A program made the translations under genes and the position numbers. A stretch of DNA of 64,000 nucleotides from Kitagawia praeruptora (Eukaryota; Streptophyta; Magnoliopsida; Apiales; Apiaceae): the NCBI GenBank assembly GCA_037693485.1, contig CM075352.1:65970001-66034000 (forward strand), in the 5' to 3' direction. The notes below the pieces were generated by a model. That model worked only from the letters and a program-made list of their open reading frames with translations, was not told where the DNA came from and did not search any database. Of the stretch, positions 9,995 to 20,749 are shown piece after piece (positions within the stretch are counted from its first letter, which is position 1; the number at the start of each line of letters is the position of its first letter).

Positions 9995-11642
9995 ACTAGC
10001 CCCCAGTTCTTCAGTGTAGCTTGCTGCAGTGGAGAACTAAGAATTCTTCAAGCTTCCAAATTTCTTGAGTCGCTGAAAAAACTGAAAATAGATGATTAGA
10101 AAAACACTTAGAGCACCACTGTGCCCGTTAGGCGTATGCGGATGCAAGAGTGATAGAATGTGATGACCAGTATAAGATATATATTTGCCAAGGTTTTCAA
10201 ATGTGTGAGCATAAATAATTTGTTTGAAATCCTTTGCGATCCTTGTTGTCTAGTTAGGACCTTGGCGCTTGTATATATCCCGAATTGGCATACACGCTTT
10301 TCAAGTGTCTGATGCAACCACATAAGGATGTGTCTGGCGGAGTCTTCAATAGGAGATGTATGTAGATGTAATTCTGGTGAACTTTCTGGTGAACTTTGCA
10401 CTCGCGCTGGCTGTGCATGTCTGAAAGATATTTTGCATAGGGATGCCTTCCCACCCATGCGACCTTGAGCTCAAGATCTGGTCATGGGCCTTCAATAATA
10501 ATCCAGAGGGTGCTGCACTTTACTAAGCATGTTGTGTTGCGAGATTTATAGCTTGTCCAGGCTACCCTACTTGACAATTTAGTTCGCAAGTTTGAAATTT
10601 TTTTTGACATATATGTACTATCGCGACGATATATGAAAAATCTTTTGCAAATCCAAACGCAATAATAAATATGCTCTTTTAAGAATGTCGCGATATTTAT
10701 TTTCTTCGAAAATAATGCTCCTTTTTGTAGAAAATCTTTTACAAAATTATGCATCTCGTATATGTATTTTTTCTTGAGAATAATGCAGCTCGTACGGGAT
10801 TGTAAAAAATCCGCAATCAATCCATCGAAAGAAATATCAATAATTCATCGGCATAAAATCGGCAAGTCATCAACATAAATATCTCGTACGATATTTTCTA
10901 AATCGCAATAATTTTACAAGCATTAAAAATAGATAGCTCGCACGAATTTTTAAATAATAAATATTTTTTCTTGAAAAATATTTAAAAACATGATTTTATG
11001 CATGCATGCATAATAATTAATATTTGTGTAATTTAAAATAAAAAGGAAAGGAAAGCTTATCTTTTATTTGTATGCCAAGCCGAATGCTTAGGCTTTTGTC
11101 TCTGTTCTCTGTTGGCTGGTTGGCTGGCTTCCGTTAGTCGTAGGCTTCCTCCAATTTCTTCTTTTTCTCTAAGCATTGATCCTTAATTGCTGGTTCCACG
11201 AACTTGCCATTCACTTTTCCTTTATTGCCATGGTTTTTTTTTTGTTGTTGTTGCTGCTGCTAACTCGGCTCCGAAGTTTTTTCTTTTCTATTTTTTTATT
11301 CATACTGGCATGCTTGTGTCCATGCTAACTTCATTGTTTTACCGTGGATCCCACCAGAAATTACTCTCCTGGTCTTCCATTTTGATCCTACTTCCTTCGC
11401 TTTTGTCAAGTTCTTCCTTCTTTTGCTGACTCTTGCGGGCTCCATCTTGTTTAAGTTTTTTTTTTCTTCCTTCCGTGCTTTGCCTTGGTTGATCTCGTTC
11501 GCGTACTGGTTGCCTCCGTGATTATTTAACGAACCTCAATTCCTTGTGTGTTGTATTGATAAAACCCAAAACTCCCCAAATTGTGATTAAATTATTCGTC
11601 CTCCACGAATAATAAATTGAATGCCCTCCTTCTAGCGCCAAA

Positions 11643-12135
11643 TGTTATTGGAGGAATTTCGTAACAACACGAAATCGGAGGTTTGCTGGAATATTAGAGC
11701 GTATGTGGCTATTTTAGGGGATTAGGGTTTATGAAAAAAGAGGGGGCTGAACTTGGCAGGTGTCTCGATTTGTCTCGTGTATCGGATTTCATATCGTACC
11801 AAGATGCCTGCGTACCTATATGTTTATATAGGATCAAGCCCCACGCAGTTCTGTGAATTAATTGGGCTTATCCCGAGAGACTTAAGGGATAAGTTACGTT
11901 AATGTGGGTAATGATTGATTTTATCTGATTTAATCTTATCGTTGTGATATCTTCCTGATTTGAAGAATATCGTTTGGAGATATTTTCCGTTATTGATTGA
12001 TTGAGATTGATTATTTCCTCGTTTCAGAGAGAGGATAAAACTTAGGCGTTAAGTAATAATTATTAATCTGAATTAATAATTAATAATAATTAGAAATTTG
12101 GGAGATTATTAGACATGCCAAATTATGGCATAACA
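11643..12135 (-). repeat. 5' LTR of the non-coding Tat-like element
   Basis: Direct repeat of 9502-9994; same length (493 bp). The primer-binding site lies just outside its left edge. Confidence 0.9.
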
Positions 12136-12140
12136 GTATG

Positions 12141-12692
12141 CATACGGTTTATGCATATACATGTATTAGGGTCTCGGAAACTGATTTCACCTAAGACCTA
12201 CCTCTTACAATTCAAGACCGGCCTGATTACATAGTCCTGAAATAAAGTAGAACTTCGGATTATGCATCGCAGCAAAATATCTTATATCCTCAACAGTTTC
12301 AATAACATGCCATGGGGGAGACAGGGAGTTTTGTCTGAAATAGCAAGCGAAATGGTTGTGAGCAACGATTCAATGAATTTCGAATGAGATTTCATTGGAT
12401 AACCTCGGGGTTTCAACCAGAGGTCACACGTAAAAATCATCTAATCTCCATCTCGGGGCTGAGGATGACCTCAGGCCCATTTAACTCATTTTTTAGTTAG
12501 GAAAAGTAATGCTCATATTATGAACTACTATATTAAAATAATGAAAGAATGAAATTACACATTATATTCTGCTACCTAGCAAGACTTTGAGTCTTTAAGT
12601 CGCATAAATAAAACATAATAACAGAACAAAACATTTGTACAGGATTAGTACCACAAAGTAGCCAGAAATGAAGTTTATAGCTTCAACCCCAT
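12141..12692. other. 3' flank of the MYB pseudogene; no gene seen
   Basis: Sequence downstream of the - strand MYB stop, probably its 3' UTR and flank. No further ORF or repeat recognised. Confidence 0.5.
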
Positions 12693-13267
12693 TCAAACTG
12701 CTTGGATTACACCAGTACCATTTCCCTTATTTACATCCGAAGCAGAGACTGGAGTGCTTGGATGAAAAGCTGACTGCCTTGATGGTTCACCTAGCAGCTT
12801 TAGGGTGAGAGCTGAAGGCTCCATCTGACCTGTCTCAGTTTCTCTGATACTCAATTGGGACATACCCACTAGTTCATCTACATTAACATGCTCTTTTCGA
12901 AGCACAACAATTGGCTTTAGGACCTCATGATGAGATGTTTCTGTTCCTTTCCCCTCTTCAAAGATGGATGCATTTGATGGCCACAAAGGAAATGCAACCA
13001 GTACATACGCAGGGTAAAATGCCGGAATTACATGTTGAAGTTCGGGTTGGGTTTGAGGTGTAGCACTTTCTTTGAAATCTTCGACCATTTCCGCCCGAGA
13101 ATCTTCCATGCGAGTGTCTTCCATGGATTCATAATCCGTCTTGAGAGAGAGACTCAAAGAAGGCAGTGAGTTCTTATCGGTTTCTATTGTTTGTGGAGGT
13201 AGCACGAATTGTTCTTCCACCACGGACGGTGTTTCTTTCACCTGAAAACGACACGACGGGATGTCAT
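12693..13267 (-). pseudogene. Last exon of the MYB pseudogene
   Basis: Acceptor CTTTAGAG|AT puts the exon start at 13267 and keeps phase with the upstream donor (phase 1 on both sides). The frame is open to the stop at 12693, about 190 codons, and contains an acidic/Ser-rich part, the YPAYV..FPLWP segment and the conserved C-terminal blocks VNVDELVGMSQLS and LLGEPSRQSAF. The preceding intron is 13498-13268. Confidence 0.85.
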
Positions 13268-13591
13268 CTCTAAAGAAGCAAAAAGGATAATCATAATTGA
13301 TATTCGATACTCTACTAAGAAATTTCAAGGTGTACCCTGTTAGATGATAACAGAACATTTATATACAAGAATCTTTGTCATGCAATAATCAATATTGATT
13401 AATGGCTAAAGCTATATTCTACTGTTTGGGTTAATCCACCGAAGTGCAAAAACACCTATAGACTTTATCATAACATAATAAATATGTAAAACATATACAG
13501 GCCATATCAAATACAATGTCAAAAGGGCTGGATCTTATCTTTCTCCGAGTAGCATTGGTCTGCCGAATAAAGTACTTCTGAGCATGGCTTG

Positions 13592-13713
13592 TGTTGGGCC
13601 AGATGCCCACCTAGTTAGTAAAGCCCATTAAAGGTCCACTTAGAGGTTCTATAAATACTCCTGTAACATCCACTTGTAAAGGGATTGGCTCTTTAATATA
13701 TTACACTTTAACA
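13592..13713 (+). repeat. 5' LTR (122 bp) of the gag-only element
   Basis: Contains a TATA box CTATAAATA (13651-13659) and ends TTTAACA. A few substitutions distinguish it from 19750-19871. Confidence 0.92.
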
Positions 13714-13841
13714 ATGGCACTAGAAGGAGCGCTTACCTCCTCCTAAAAAACTAAAACAAACACATCAAATCAGTTAGATATATTAACAGATCGAGCTCAA
13801 GATTTGTTCATCGACTCTAATACTCCGTTTAAAAACGAAGG

Positions 13842-15224
13842 ATGGCCGATGAAGTTCAAGGAACGAGCAATCAAGTTATTAAAGTTGAGAAATCAAAAGT
13901 GTCAATGGCTCCACAAACGTTGTTTATCTCATCTCCGAGACCGAGCCTATCAGATCCGTTGAACGGATCTCGTAAATCAAAGAGGGATTCTCGGCAGCTA
14001 GTTCTTACTCCGCAAGGGAGACATGTGTTAACAAGTGATGTTCATTTACATTTGGAGAAGATTAAGCGGCAAAAACAAGTCCAAGAGAGGCAGATTGGAG
14101 CTTCAAGCAGTGTTATTGTTGATGGTGAGTTTCGTCGTTCAGATTTAGAAAGACAAATATTATCTGAATAAGTAAAGCACAAAAAGGAGATAATCAAATT
14201 GCAGAAGGAACTCCATGAGGTGTTGCAGAAGGAACTCCATGAGGTGTTGCAGAAGGAACTTCATAAGGTGTCTGAGGGTCATATTCCTCTAGAGTATCAA
14301 ACTGAGACTTATGAGTCTTCATGGAGGACATCTATGGGGAGTAAATATTCCAAAATGAAAGCGTCTTCTGGTTCGTTCTCATCAAGGAAATGTAAAAATA
14401 GAAACGCAGAACAGGATTACGCTGAGGATGCTGATGAGGATTATGAGTCAGAAGAATCAAGCACGGCTAGCTTATCAGCGAAAGATATAATGCGGTTCAA
14501 GGAGTTCATCAAGTCACACTTGGGAGAGACTGATGTCTCTTCGGAGAGTCCGTTAATCAAGAGTATTGAAAAGGCTAAGGTAAACAGGGATCTTAAGGTA
14601 CCGCCAATTGACCAGTTCGATGGGTTCACGGACCCCTATGACTTCATTAACCTCTTTGATGGAAGAATGTCTTTCTTTGGGCACACTGAGGTGGCGAAGT
14701 GTCAGTTCTTCCCGACGTGTTTAAAGGGCACAACCCTCATGTGGTTCAACAACTTACCAGCAAGGTCTATAAAATCGTGGATTCACTTGAAAGAAAAGTT
14801 CAGGTCAAGATTCTCTACTAACAAAAAAGCAAAAAAGTTAACGGCCTCTCTCGTGAATATTCGCCAAAGATCAAATGAAAGCCTTCGGGAGTACTTAAAT
14901 CATTTTCGAGCAGAGATGATTCAAATCCCAGATTTAGTGGAAAACTTAGCAATGACATACCTGGCGGTAGGAATTGATAGGTTTAGACACAATGCGATGC
15001 TTGATGAATACTTTGAAAAGGAACATCAATCACTTCAAGCAGCTATACAGTTTTTTGAACATAGACTAACTCTTCAGGAGGCTGTGGGAAGCATACAGTC
15101 TTCTAGATCTCCAAGGGCTAGGATGAATAGGCTACTTGAATAGACCTCTCAATGGGATATCGTCGAGGTGATTGAGGATACCGAGGTGTGCGAAGAACAC
15201 AAGCAAGATCACCAGTTCAACTAA
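13842..15224 (+). pseudogene. Ty3/gypsy-type Gag with two in-frame stops
   Basis: One reading frame from ATG 13842 is interrupted by TAA (14169-14171) and TAG (15141-15143), and continues to a TAA at about 15222. The N-terminus is basic and Ser-rich. Residues shortly after the first stop hold three tandem copies of QKELHEVL, a coiled-coil-like segment, then an acidic stretch (DADEDYESEE). The Retrotrans_gag domain runs from about 14625 (DGFTDPYDFINLF) through LMWFNNLP to FFEHRLTLQEA (about 15080). No zinc knuckle is seen. Both stops can be derived from Gln codons by one C-to-T change. Confidence 0.85.
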
Positions 15225-16064
15225 AGAAGGAAGATGGGACCTCATACATCAAGCAGGTCATTCGCATCACAGGTATCCCCATCCATCTTAAGAAATTCTA
15301 CCCATAAAAGTCTCCAGTTTGCATCGCCTGTCTCTTTAAGTTATTTAAGTTAAGGTACGAAGTAAATCTCTAAGCTTTTGTGTAATCAAGTTGCTTTCAT
15401 GATTCGTTCCGCATGTGAATGAGTTGTGTTTAAAGTCGACATTTGTTTTAAGTTTATTATGAATGAAGGTTCAAGTTGAAGTCAAAATCTTAAACTTTCG
15501 TATTTCGTTCACAATGTGTTATGTTACATTTTACTTATCAAAAATTGCTATCCATATTTTAAACTTCTAGCATACAAAATGCGCACATAGCTCCCTTCTA
15601 TGACCTACAAGGTCATCTAATTAAAGTTGTTTATCCAATAAAAGTTCGAGAAAAACAAAATTCATCTCCAAAGCGACTCGATTGATCTCCAAACGAAGCT
15701 CCAAAGTTATCTCAACAGAGATCTCCATACATGATTGGAAAATATATACAAGCAGCACCTATGTTGCAATTCGCCAATTGACAAAGGAAAGGTAAAAAGA
15801 GCTCGAAAGAGCTCAAACACTTCGCCAAATTGCCAAGAAGAAAGGTAAAAATAGCTTCAAAAGGTAAAGGTGAAAAGATAAAAATAACGCCAAATCGCCA
15901 AGAAGAAAGATAAAAATAGCACCAAATCGCAAAATTGCCAAGAAGAAGCACTAAAGCTTCATTGACATCTCCAACTTCAAAATGGTGAAAAGGTAAAGTT
16001 TACGCCAAAAAATACACAAGGTAGCGCCAAACAACTCATAAAGCTCAAGAGCTTCTTCAACAAT

Positions 16065-17580
16065 TGATAAGTGGAATTCATATCCACTTGGATCGCTTCA
16101 ATTCGGCTTAAATTGATTGTCTTGGACTCAAGTTTGTTGTAGTTTTGATGTGTTTTATTTAAGTGTGCAGGATTGTAGAAATGTCAATTAAGGTTGAAGT
16201 TTCGGTCATTTTTGGAGTTGATTTGTGCAATGGAATGAAGAATGGAGTTATCATTAAGCTCTCATGACAATTCTAAGTCAAGGAAAATTGAAAACGGAAG
16301 CAGGTGCAAAAAGAACGGAAGGAAAAAAACGAAGAAACGAAGAAATTAGAGCAGAAAAATGACGAGGACAGCGAACCACGCGCAGGCAGCGCGTAGGCTG
16401 CGCGCGGTGCTGTAAAATTACAGTTTTGCCCTTTTTACTATTTTGGCCATATCTTGAGTTCTACAAGTCCATTTTAGACGATCTTACAGTCCACGTGAAG
16501 CTAACGAGATTCTCTATCATTCTAAAGTGGTCCAGATGTCAAAACACAACTGGAACGGCCCATAAATAAAGAAGAAAAGTTAGTTACGAATTTTCCTTCA
16601 AAACAGAATCAGTTTAGGAAACGTATTATATTTTAATTCTGATTTGGTAGTTTCCTTGCTGGGCAAGACTTCTAGAGCCTATTTAAACACATCCTACCAT
16701 TTTAATTTGTATCACCATTACATATCAATTACTTAGGTTTATTTGTATTTTTTCAAACTTTGTTTTTATCATGGTTTCATCAGATCCCATGATGACGAGC
16801 GGTTCGATTATGAACTAATCATTGTCATGTGATTCTAACGGATTTATCTATGTAGCTTAGTAGTTTGATTACTTTAAAGATTTATGTGTGGTGAATTCTT
16901 GATATCCTCGTATGGTTGTGCTTCATGAATTTAGATGCGTAGCTAACATCTAATTTGTTAATCTCTTGCGAAACGAGAGTGGATCTTGAGATTTAGAACT
17001 TTCCATGCTAGCATAGGATAGGTTGATGTTTTAACATCATGATTTGTAGCATAAATAGAGATATTATGCTGCCCTATGTGATCTTAATAGACAACTTGCT
17101 CCTCAACCACTATTTTTTCAAATCTTATAGAGATATAGGGTCTAAGCATAATTGGTGTCTATTCATCTTCTATCTCTTTCGTGGATGTATGTTTAGTTTG
17201 GTATTCGTATACTGAGAAGTAGCGTATACTTGTTTCGTGTTGTCTGATCAGATATCAAAACCATCGCATGTATTGATTAAAGGCGTCAACTCTAATCGAA
17301 GTATTTAATGAAGTTAGGATCCCATGTTTTCTCTTGCATAAGTAATTAGATTTCAATTATCATTAGTTAAGTAATTATTAGTTTTGATAATTTGTTTCTT
17401 AGTTAATCTTAGTTAATCAAAACCCAGTCTTGTTCTTTGTCTTAGCAGTGAATAAAAACCATACATTATTGCATAGGTACATGAACTAAATTGAAATCTA
17501 ACCAGATCTCTGTGGGAACGAACTTGACTTATTCATATATTACTTGTGACCACGTACGCTTGCGTGATTTAGTGCAAACA
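16065..17580 (+). mobile_element. Solo LTR of family B inside the gag-only element
   Basis: A full-length family B LTR, from TGATAAGTGG to GTGATTTAGTGCAAACA, with no internal sequence on either side. Flanking 5-mers ACAAT (16060-16064) and ACAAC (17581-17585) are a one-mismatch target duplication. It contains the TATTTAAACACATCC promoter segment (16681) and the conserved core around CTTGAGTTCTACAAGTC. It arose by LTR-LTR recombination of a once complete B element. Confidence 0.88.
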
Positions 17581-17589
17581 ACAACCCCA

Positions 17590-18010
17590 ACTACAAAACG
17601 GTGAAAATGTAAAGTTTATGTCAAAATACAAATAAACTGCCGCCTAACAACGCCATGAAGCTCAAGAGCTTCGTCAACATCTCCAACTTCAAAATGGTGA
17701 AAAGGTAAATTTTACTCCAAAATACAAACAAAGTAATGCCAAACAACTCCATGAAGCTAAGAGCTTCGTCGACATCTCCAACTTCAAAATGATGAAAAGA
17801 TAAAGTTTATGCCAAAATACAAACAAAGTAACGCCAAAAGAGTCCATGAAGCTCAAGAGCTTCGTCGACATCTCCAACTTCAAAATGATGAAAAGGTAAA
17901 GTTTACACCAAAATACAAACAAAGTAACGCCAAAAGACTCCATGAAGCTCAAAGGCTTCATGGACATCTCCAACTAAATAACTCAGGATCCTTTTGGACA
18001 TCTCCAAATT
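17590..18010. repeat. 96-bp tandem repeat (four to five units)
   Basis: CATCTCCAAC recurs at 17678, 17773, 17869 and 17964 (spacing 95-96 bp), each followed by TTCAAAATG(G/A)TGAAAA, ACAAACAAAGTAA(C/T)GCC and CCATGAAGCT. More diverged units and dense CGCCAAA motifs extend left (15640-16060) and right (18020-18720). Such arrays are common in the 3' region of Tat-lineage elements. Confidence 0.85.
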
Positions 18011-18840
18011 TGCCAATCTAAAAGGAAAAAAGTAAACTACGCCAAACATATGTTCTATTCACACCAAGGAAAAGGTAGATTTACGCCAAAAAAAAAATAA
18101 ACAAGATAGCGCCAAACAACTCCATGAAGCTCAGAAGCTTCATCGACATCTCCAATTTCAAAAACTGCGCCAAGTTACGCCAAATAATGCACCAAGTTAT
18201 GCAAAGTCGCAAGATAAACCGTGCCATGAGAATACTCGAAGCTCGTAATTCTCCGATTAAGCAGAAAAGATAAAGTATGCCCAAACCAGGATTTGGTTAC
18301 GCCGTGAGATAGTAAGTAAAAAGAAGGGGTAAGAAAAACCATGCCAAAGGACAATACTTCGATCACCTCAAATAGCTCAAGAAGCTTAGAGTCCTCTTGG
18401 ACATCTCTAAGGTAAAGTGCGCCAAGCCCACATTCTAATCTCCAACTACAAAAGACGAGATAAAAATTCGCCAAGTACAAAATGAAATCACTCTAAAGTT
18501 ACGCTAAAGGACAAAGCAGCGATCATCTCAAACACCTCAAGAGGCTCAGGATCCTCTTAGACATCTCCAAGTTCGCCAAATCCAGGAAAACTTTGCCAAA
18601 TAAAAGTACGCCAAACCTACAATTCGCCAAATATCAATTCGTCAAATTAAAGTACGCCAAATATCAATTCACCAAGTCACCAAGTGCAGAAGGAAATCTA
18701 TCCAAAGTTATGTGACAAATACGCCAAGGAATTCAAAGAAAGAAAGAGGGTTACAATAACACTCGGTAATCAACTCTGAGTTTTCATTCAAGGTAGCAAA
18801 AAGTTTGTTAGCAGCAACAGTATTGTCGCCAGCTAAGTTC

Positions 18841-19406
18841 TTAGAGACCTCCTCCAATTTCTCGTTGAAACTTCTTCAAATCCCTCACTTCCTCACCGAG
18901 CGTCTTCACCTCAGAGATGTTGATGACGTCCTCAAGCTTCAATAACCTCTCCAACTCCATGGACAGCTACAAAGTAGAACAAACAGAAAGTGTATGAGGG
19001 CAAACACATCATATCCAGAACAAAGAAAAATGAAGCAAAACAAATAAATATAAAGCACCTTATCAACAAAACTCTTACAAACACAGAGAACGTTCTCAAC
19101 AACCACTCCAAAGGCTTCCACGTTAGCTCTCATTCGAGGAAAATATCCCATGTCATTTTCAGAAAGCGAACCCACCCCACCAGAGCTCGGACAACTCACC
19201 GGCTCCTTCAACATCTTAGAATGATGGCCTTTAGAGAAATGCCCATCACGATGTCCTTTCTTTTCTTGATCTTTCATAACACTGGTTTTATAGGCACCAA
19301 TACCAACCACACCAGAATGAAGCGCAAGGCTCTTCGAGACAACCTCGAGTCCACTTTCTACTCCAACACTAGGCATAATAGTCGAAGCCTCTACAGCTTT
19401 ACTCAT
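18841..19406 (-). CDS. Antisense, apparently spliced ORF in the gag-only element
   Basis: On the strand opposite to gag, exon 1 (19406-19059) encodes MSKAVEASTIMPS...GYFPRMRANVEAFGVVVENVL...KSFVDK. It ends at a donor AAG|GTGCTT; a 92-bp T-rich intron (19058-18967) ends TTTGTAG. Exon 2 continues in phase with LSMELERLLKLEDVINISEV, a heptad-rich coiled-coil-like segment, to TAA at 18841. A one-base shift near 18870 would extend it (NEKLEEVSKNLAGD...) to about 18700, so it may be slightly decayed. Upstream the frame is open to about 19490. Antisense ORFs are reported in plant Tat-lineage retrotransposons; homology to those is inference. Confidence 0.5.
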
Positions 19407-19749
19407 AACAAGGCGGACTAAAAATTCATTATCAGCATGTTTCCAAACAACTTTACCAGTTTTTACACTCCGCAGAGGTCCTGGAACCTAAACGGGTCAC
19501 CGACTTCACATGACCTGGGGAAAGAATCTACCACGGTTCAACAGCCTCCAACTCATGGGAAAGTGGAAAGACAAGTCAACCGACCACTAAAGGCACAACA
19601 AAGTGTCACCACAAATTTCAAAAAATGAGGATTTTTTCTTTCATTTTTTTTTTCGGTTGTATCGTAAACTTTTAAATATATGGTTTGGACCTTGTAAAAT
19701 AGGTGATTAAAAGATCTAAAATATCTTTTTGTACTTAGAGGGGGACTTC

Positions 19750-19871
19750 TGTTGGGCCACAGGCCCACCTAGTTAGTAAAGCCCATTAAAGGCCCACTTA
19801 GAGGCTCTATAAATACTCCTGTAACACCCACTTGTAAAGGGATTGGCTCTTTAATATATTACACTTTAACA
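19750..19871 (+). repeat. 3' LTR (122 bp) of the gag-only element
   Basis: Direct repeat of 13592-13713, preceded by a purine-rich tract and followed by the target duplication GCTTG. Confidence 0.92.
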
Positions 19872-19876
19872 GCTTG

Positions 19877-20340
19877 CTACTTGTGTTGGAGTCCTCGATA
19901 CAACGAAACTCGTGATATGCCATGCCAATCTCCTTTTCCTAACTTCTGGAGACCAAGAAGAAACATCCGGTGCTCCTCTTCTGTCCATGGAGTACCTAAA
20001 TATAAGGACATCGAAATTTTTATAGAAGGAGAACTTATAGAACACTTGAAAATGTAAAGGTATCACGGAAAGCCCTCAAATTTGTCAATAATTTACAAGC
20101 AAAGTTGCTGATGATTCTGAGTGTCGGCAATTCTTACAGAGAATTACAAAAAAAACTGAAAAGACAATATCACAACACTTTTTTTTAGTGTCTTTCTTTC
20201 TTTTTAGGTTTTACTAAACAGAGAGCTGTTTATAAACTCAATATATTCAAAATATAATTATTTTCTATTACAGAAAATGTCAACTATTTTTTCCGTTCAA
20301 TTTATAGTTATTATTCAATGTATCTATCTATTATCTATTA
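19877..20340. other. MYB exon 2 start and intron remnant left of copia-1
   Basis: 19877-19995 is MYB coding sequence on the - strand. 19996-20340 looks like the upstream intron (AT-rich, no ORF). No first exon is seen before copia-1 begins. Confidence 0.5.
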
Positions 20341-20749
20341 TGTTAGTCACAGAGGCATGCCTGTTTACATCTAATAACAAGCCTAATTGTTTGTAATGCT
20401 TTGCATTACTTACATGACCTCTTAACTGAGGGAACCTCTAGTTGTAGAGTCTCTACTTGTTTTGTACTTGTAATAGGCACCAAATCCTAGTTGTGTAACT
20501 GTACTTATATAGTCAAGAATAATGCTTGAAAGAATTTCCAAGGTTCATGCCTCAAGCAAGAAGATAAAGACTGTTAAATAATCACAGTTGGGATTTGAAG
20601 AAATGAAGAATTTGCCTAAGTACCAATTCGAGAAGTATATTTGTCTATTAGAGAAGTCCAGCATTCGAGAAGTCAGGGATTCGATATCTCAAGACACTAT
20701 TCTATATCTCAAGACACTATTCGATATCTCTGAATACACTGTTCGATAT
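20341..20749 (+). repeat. copia-1 5' LTR, piece 1
   Basis: Ends in repeated TTCGATATCTC phrases (20667-20749). The sequence resumes at 42165 after element A: GTTCGATAT here plus CTCATTCG there rebuilds the same motif. The start is placed at TGTTAGTC; the first 250 bp contain no independent proof of being LTR. Confidence 0.6.

Larger units (their letters stand above)
9502..12135 (-). mobile_element. Non-coding LTR retrotransposon, Tat-like, - strand
   Basis: Two 493-bp direct repeats bound a 1648-bp core, with a 5-bp target duplication GTATG (9497-9501, 12136-12140). Orientation is - strand: next to the right LTR the - strand reads TTTGGCGCTAGAAGGAGG (11642-11625), a primer-binding site starting TGG, and next to the left LTR it reads AACTGGGGGCTAGT (10008-9995), a polypurine tract. 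The LTR has CTATATAAAC on the - strand (about 9691-9682). No gag or pol frame is recognisable, so it depends on proteins made elsewhere. The PBS and PPT style resembles Ty3/gypsy Tat elements. Confidence 0.88.
13592..19871 (+). mobile_element. Gag-only LTR retrotransposon (TR-GAG / Tat-like) inside the MYB exon
   Basis: Identical-length 122-bp LTRs (13592-13713, 19750-19871), TGTTGGGCC...TTTAACA, flanked by target duplication GCTTG (13587-13591, 19872-19876). A primer-binding site TGGCACTAGAAGGAGC follows the left LTR at 13715; a polypurine tract AGAGGGGGACTTC precedes the right LTR. A Ty3/gypsy gag is the only sense coding region; no protease, RT or integrase is present. The 3' half carries a 96-bp tandem repeat, a solo LTR of another family and an antisense exon pair. 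The short LTRs plus a gag-only internal region fit the class described as TR-GAG. Confidence 0.9.
12693..19995 (-). pseudogene. KUA1/MYBS3-like MYB transcription factor, disrupted
   Basis: Exon 2 starts at 19995 after an acceptor (TATATTTAG) and encodes TPWTEEEHRMFLLGLQKLGKGDWHG, the single plant MYB repeat of the SHAQKYF class. It reads to VAS at 19872 and resumes at 13586 with HAQKYFIRQTNATRRK, ending at a donor GTATATG (13498). The last exon (13267-12693) codes for the C-terminal region with VNVDELVGMSQLS and SALTLKLLGEPSRQSAFHP, matching the C-terminus of KUA1/MYBS3 repressors. A 6.3-kb LTR element sits exactly within the SHAQKYF codons, and one base is missing after the ISR codons in the MYB repeat, so the gene is dead. 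The N-terminal zinc-knuckle exon is not seen here and may lie past the right edge. Confidence 0.9.

Noticed and set aside
10108..10820. Minus-strand ORFs of about 110 codons in the non-coding Tat-like element
   Set aside because: No family motifs, low-complexity composition, and they lie between LTR, PBS and PPT of a non-coding element; chance ORFs.
9502..12135. Reading the 493-bp LTR element on the + strand
   Set aside because: No PBS follows the left LTR and no purine tract precedes the right one; both are found on the - strand, as is the TATA box.
17689..17973. ORF with 32-residue repeats suggesting a repetitive membrane protein
   Set aside because: The repeat equals the 96-bp DNA tandem unit (96 = 3 x 32), so any open frame would look repetitive.
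17590..18010. Regular direct repeats resembling a CRISPR array
   Set aside because: Units of 95-96 bp are repeated throughout with no unique spacers, inside a plant LTR element; an ordinary tandem repeat.
20341..20749. First exon of the MYB gene upstream of exon 2
   Set aside because: No zinc-knuckle (RRCSHC-like) coding sequence could be found on the - strand here; the sequence reads as copia LTR.
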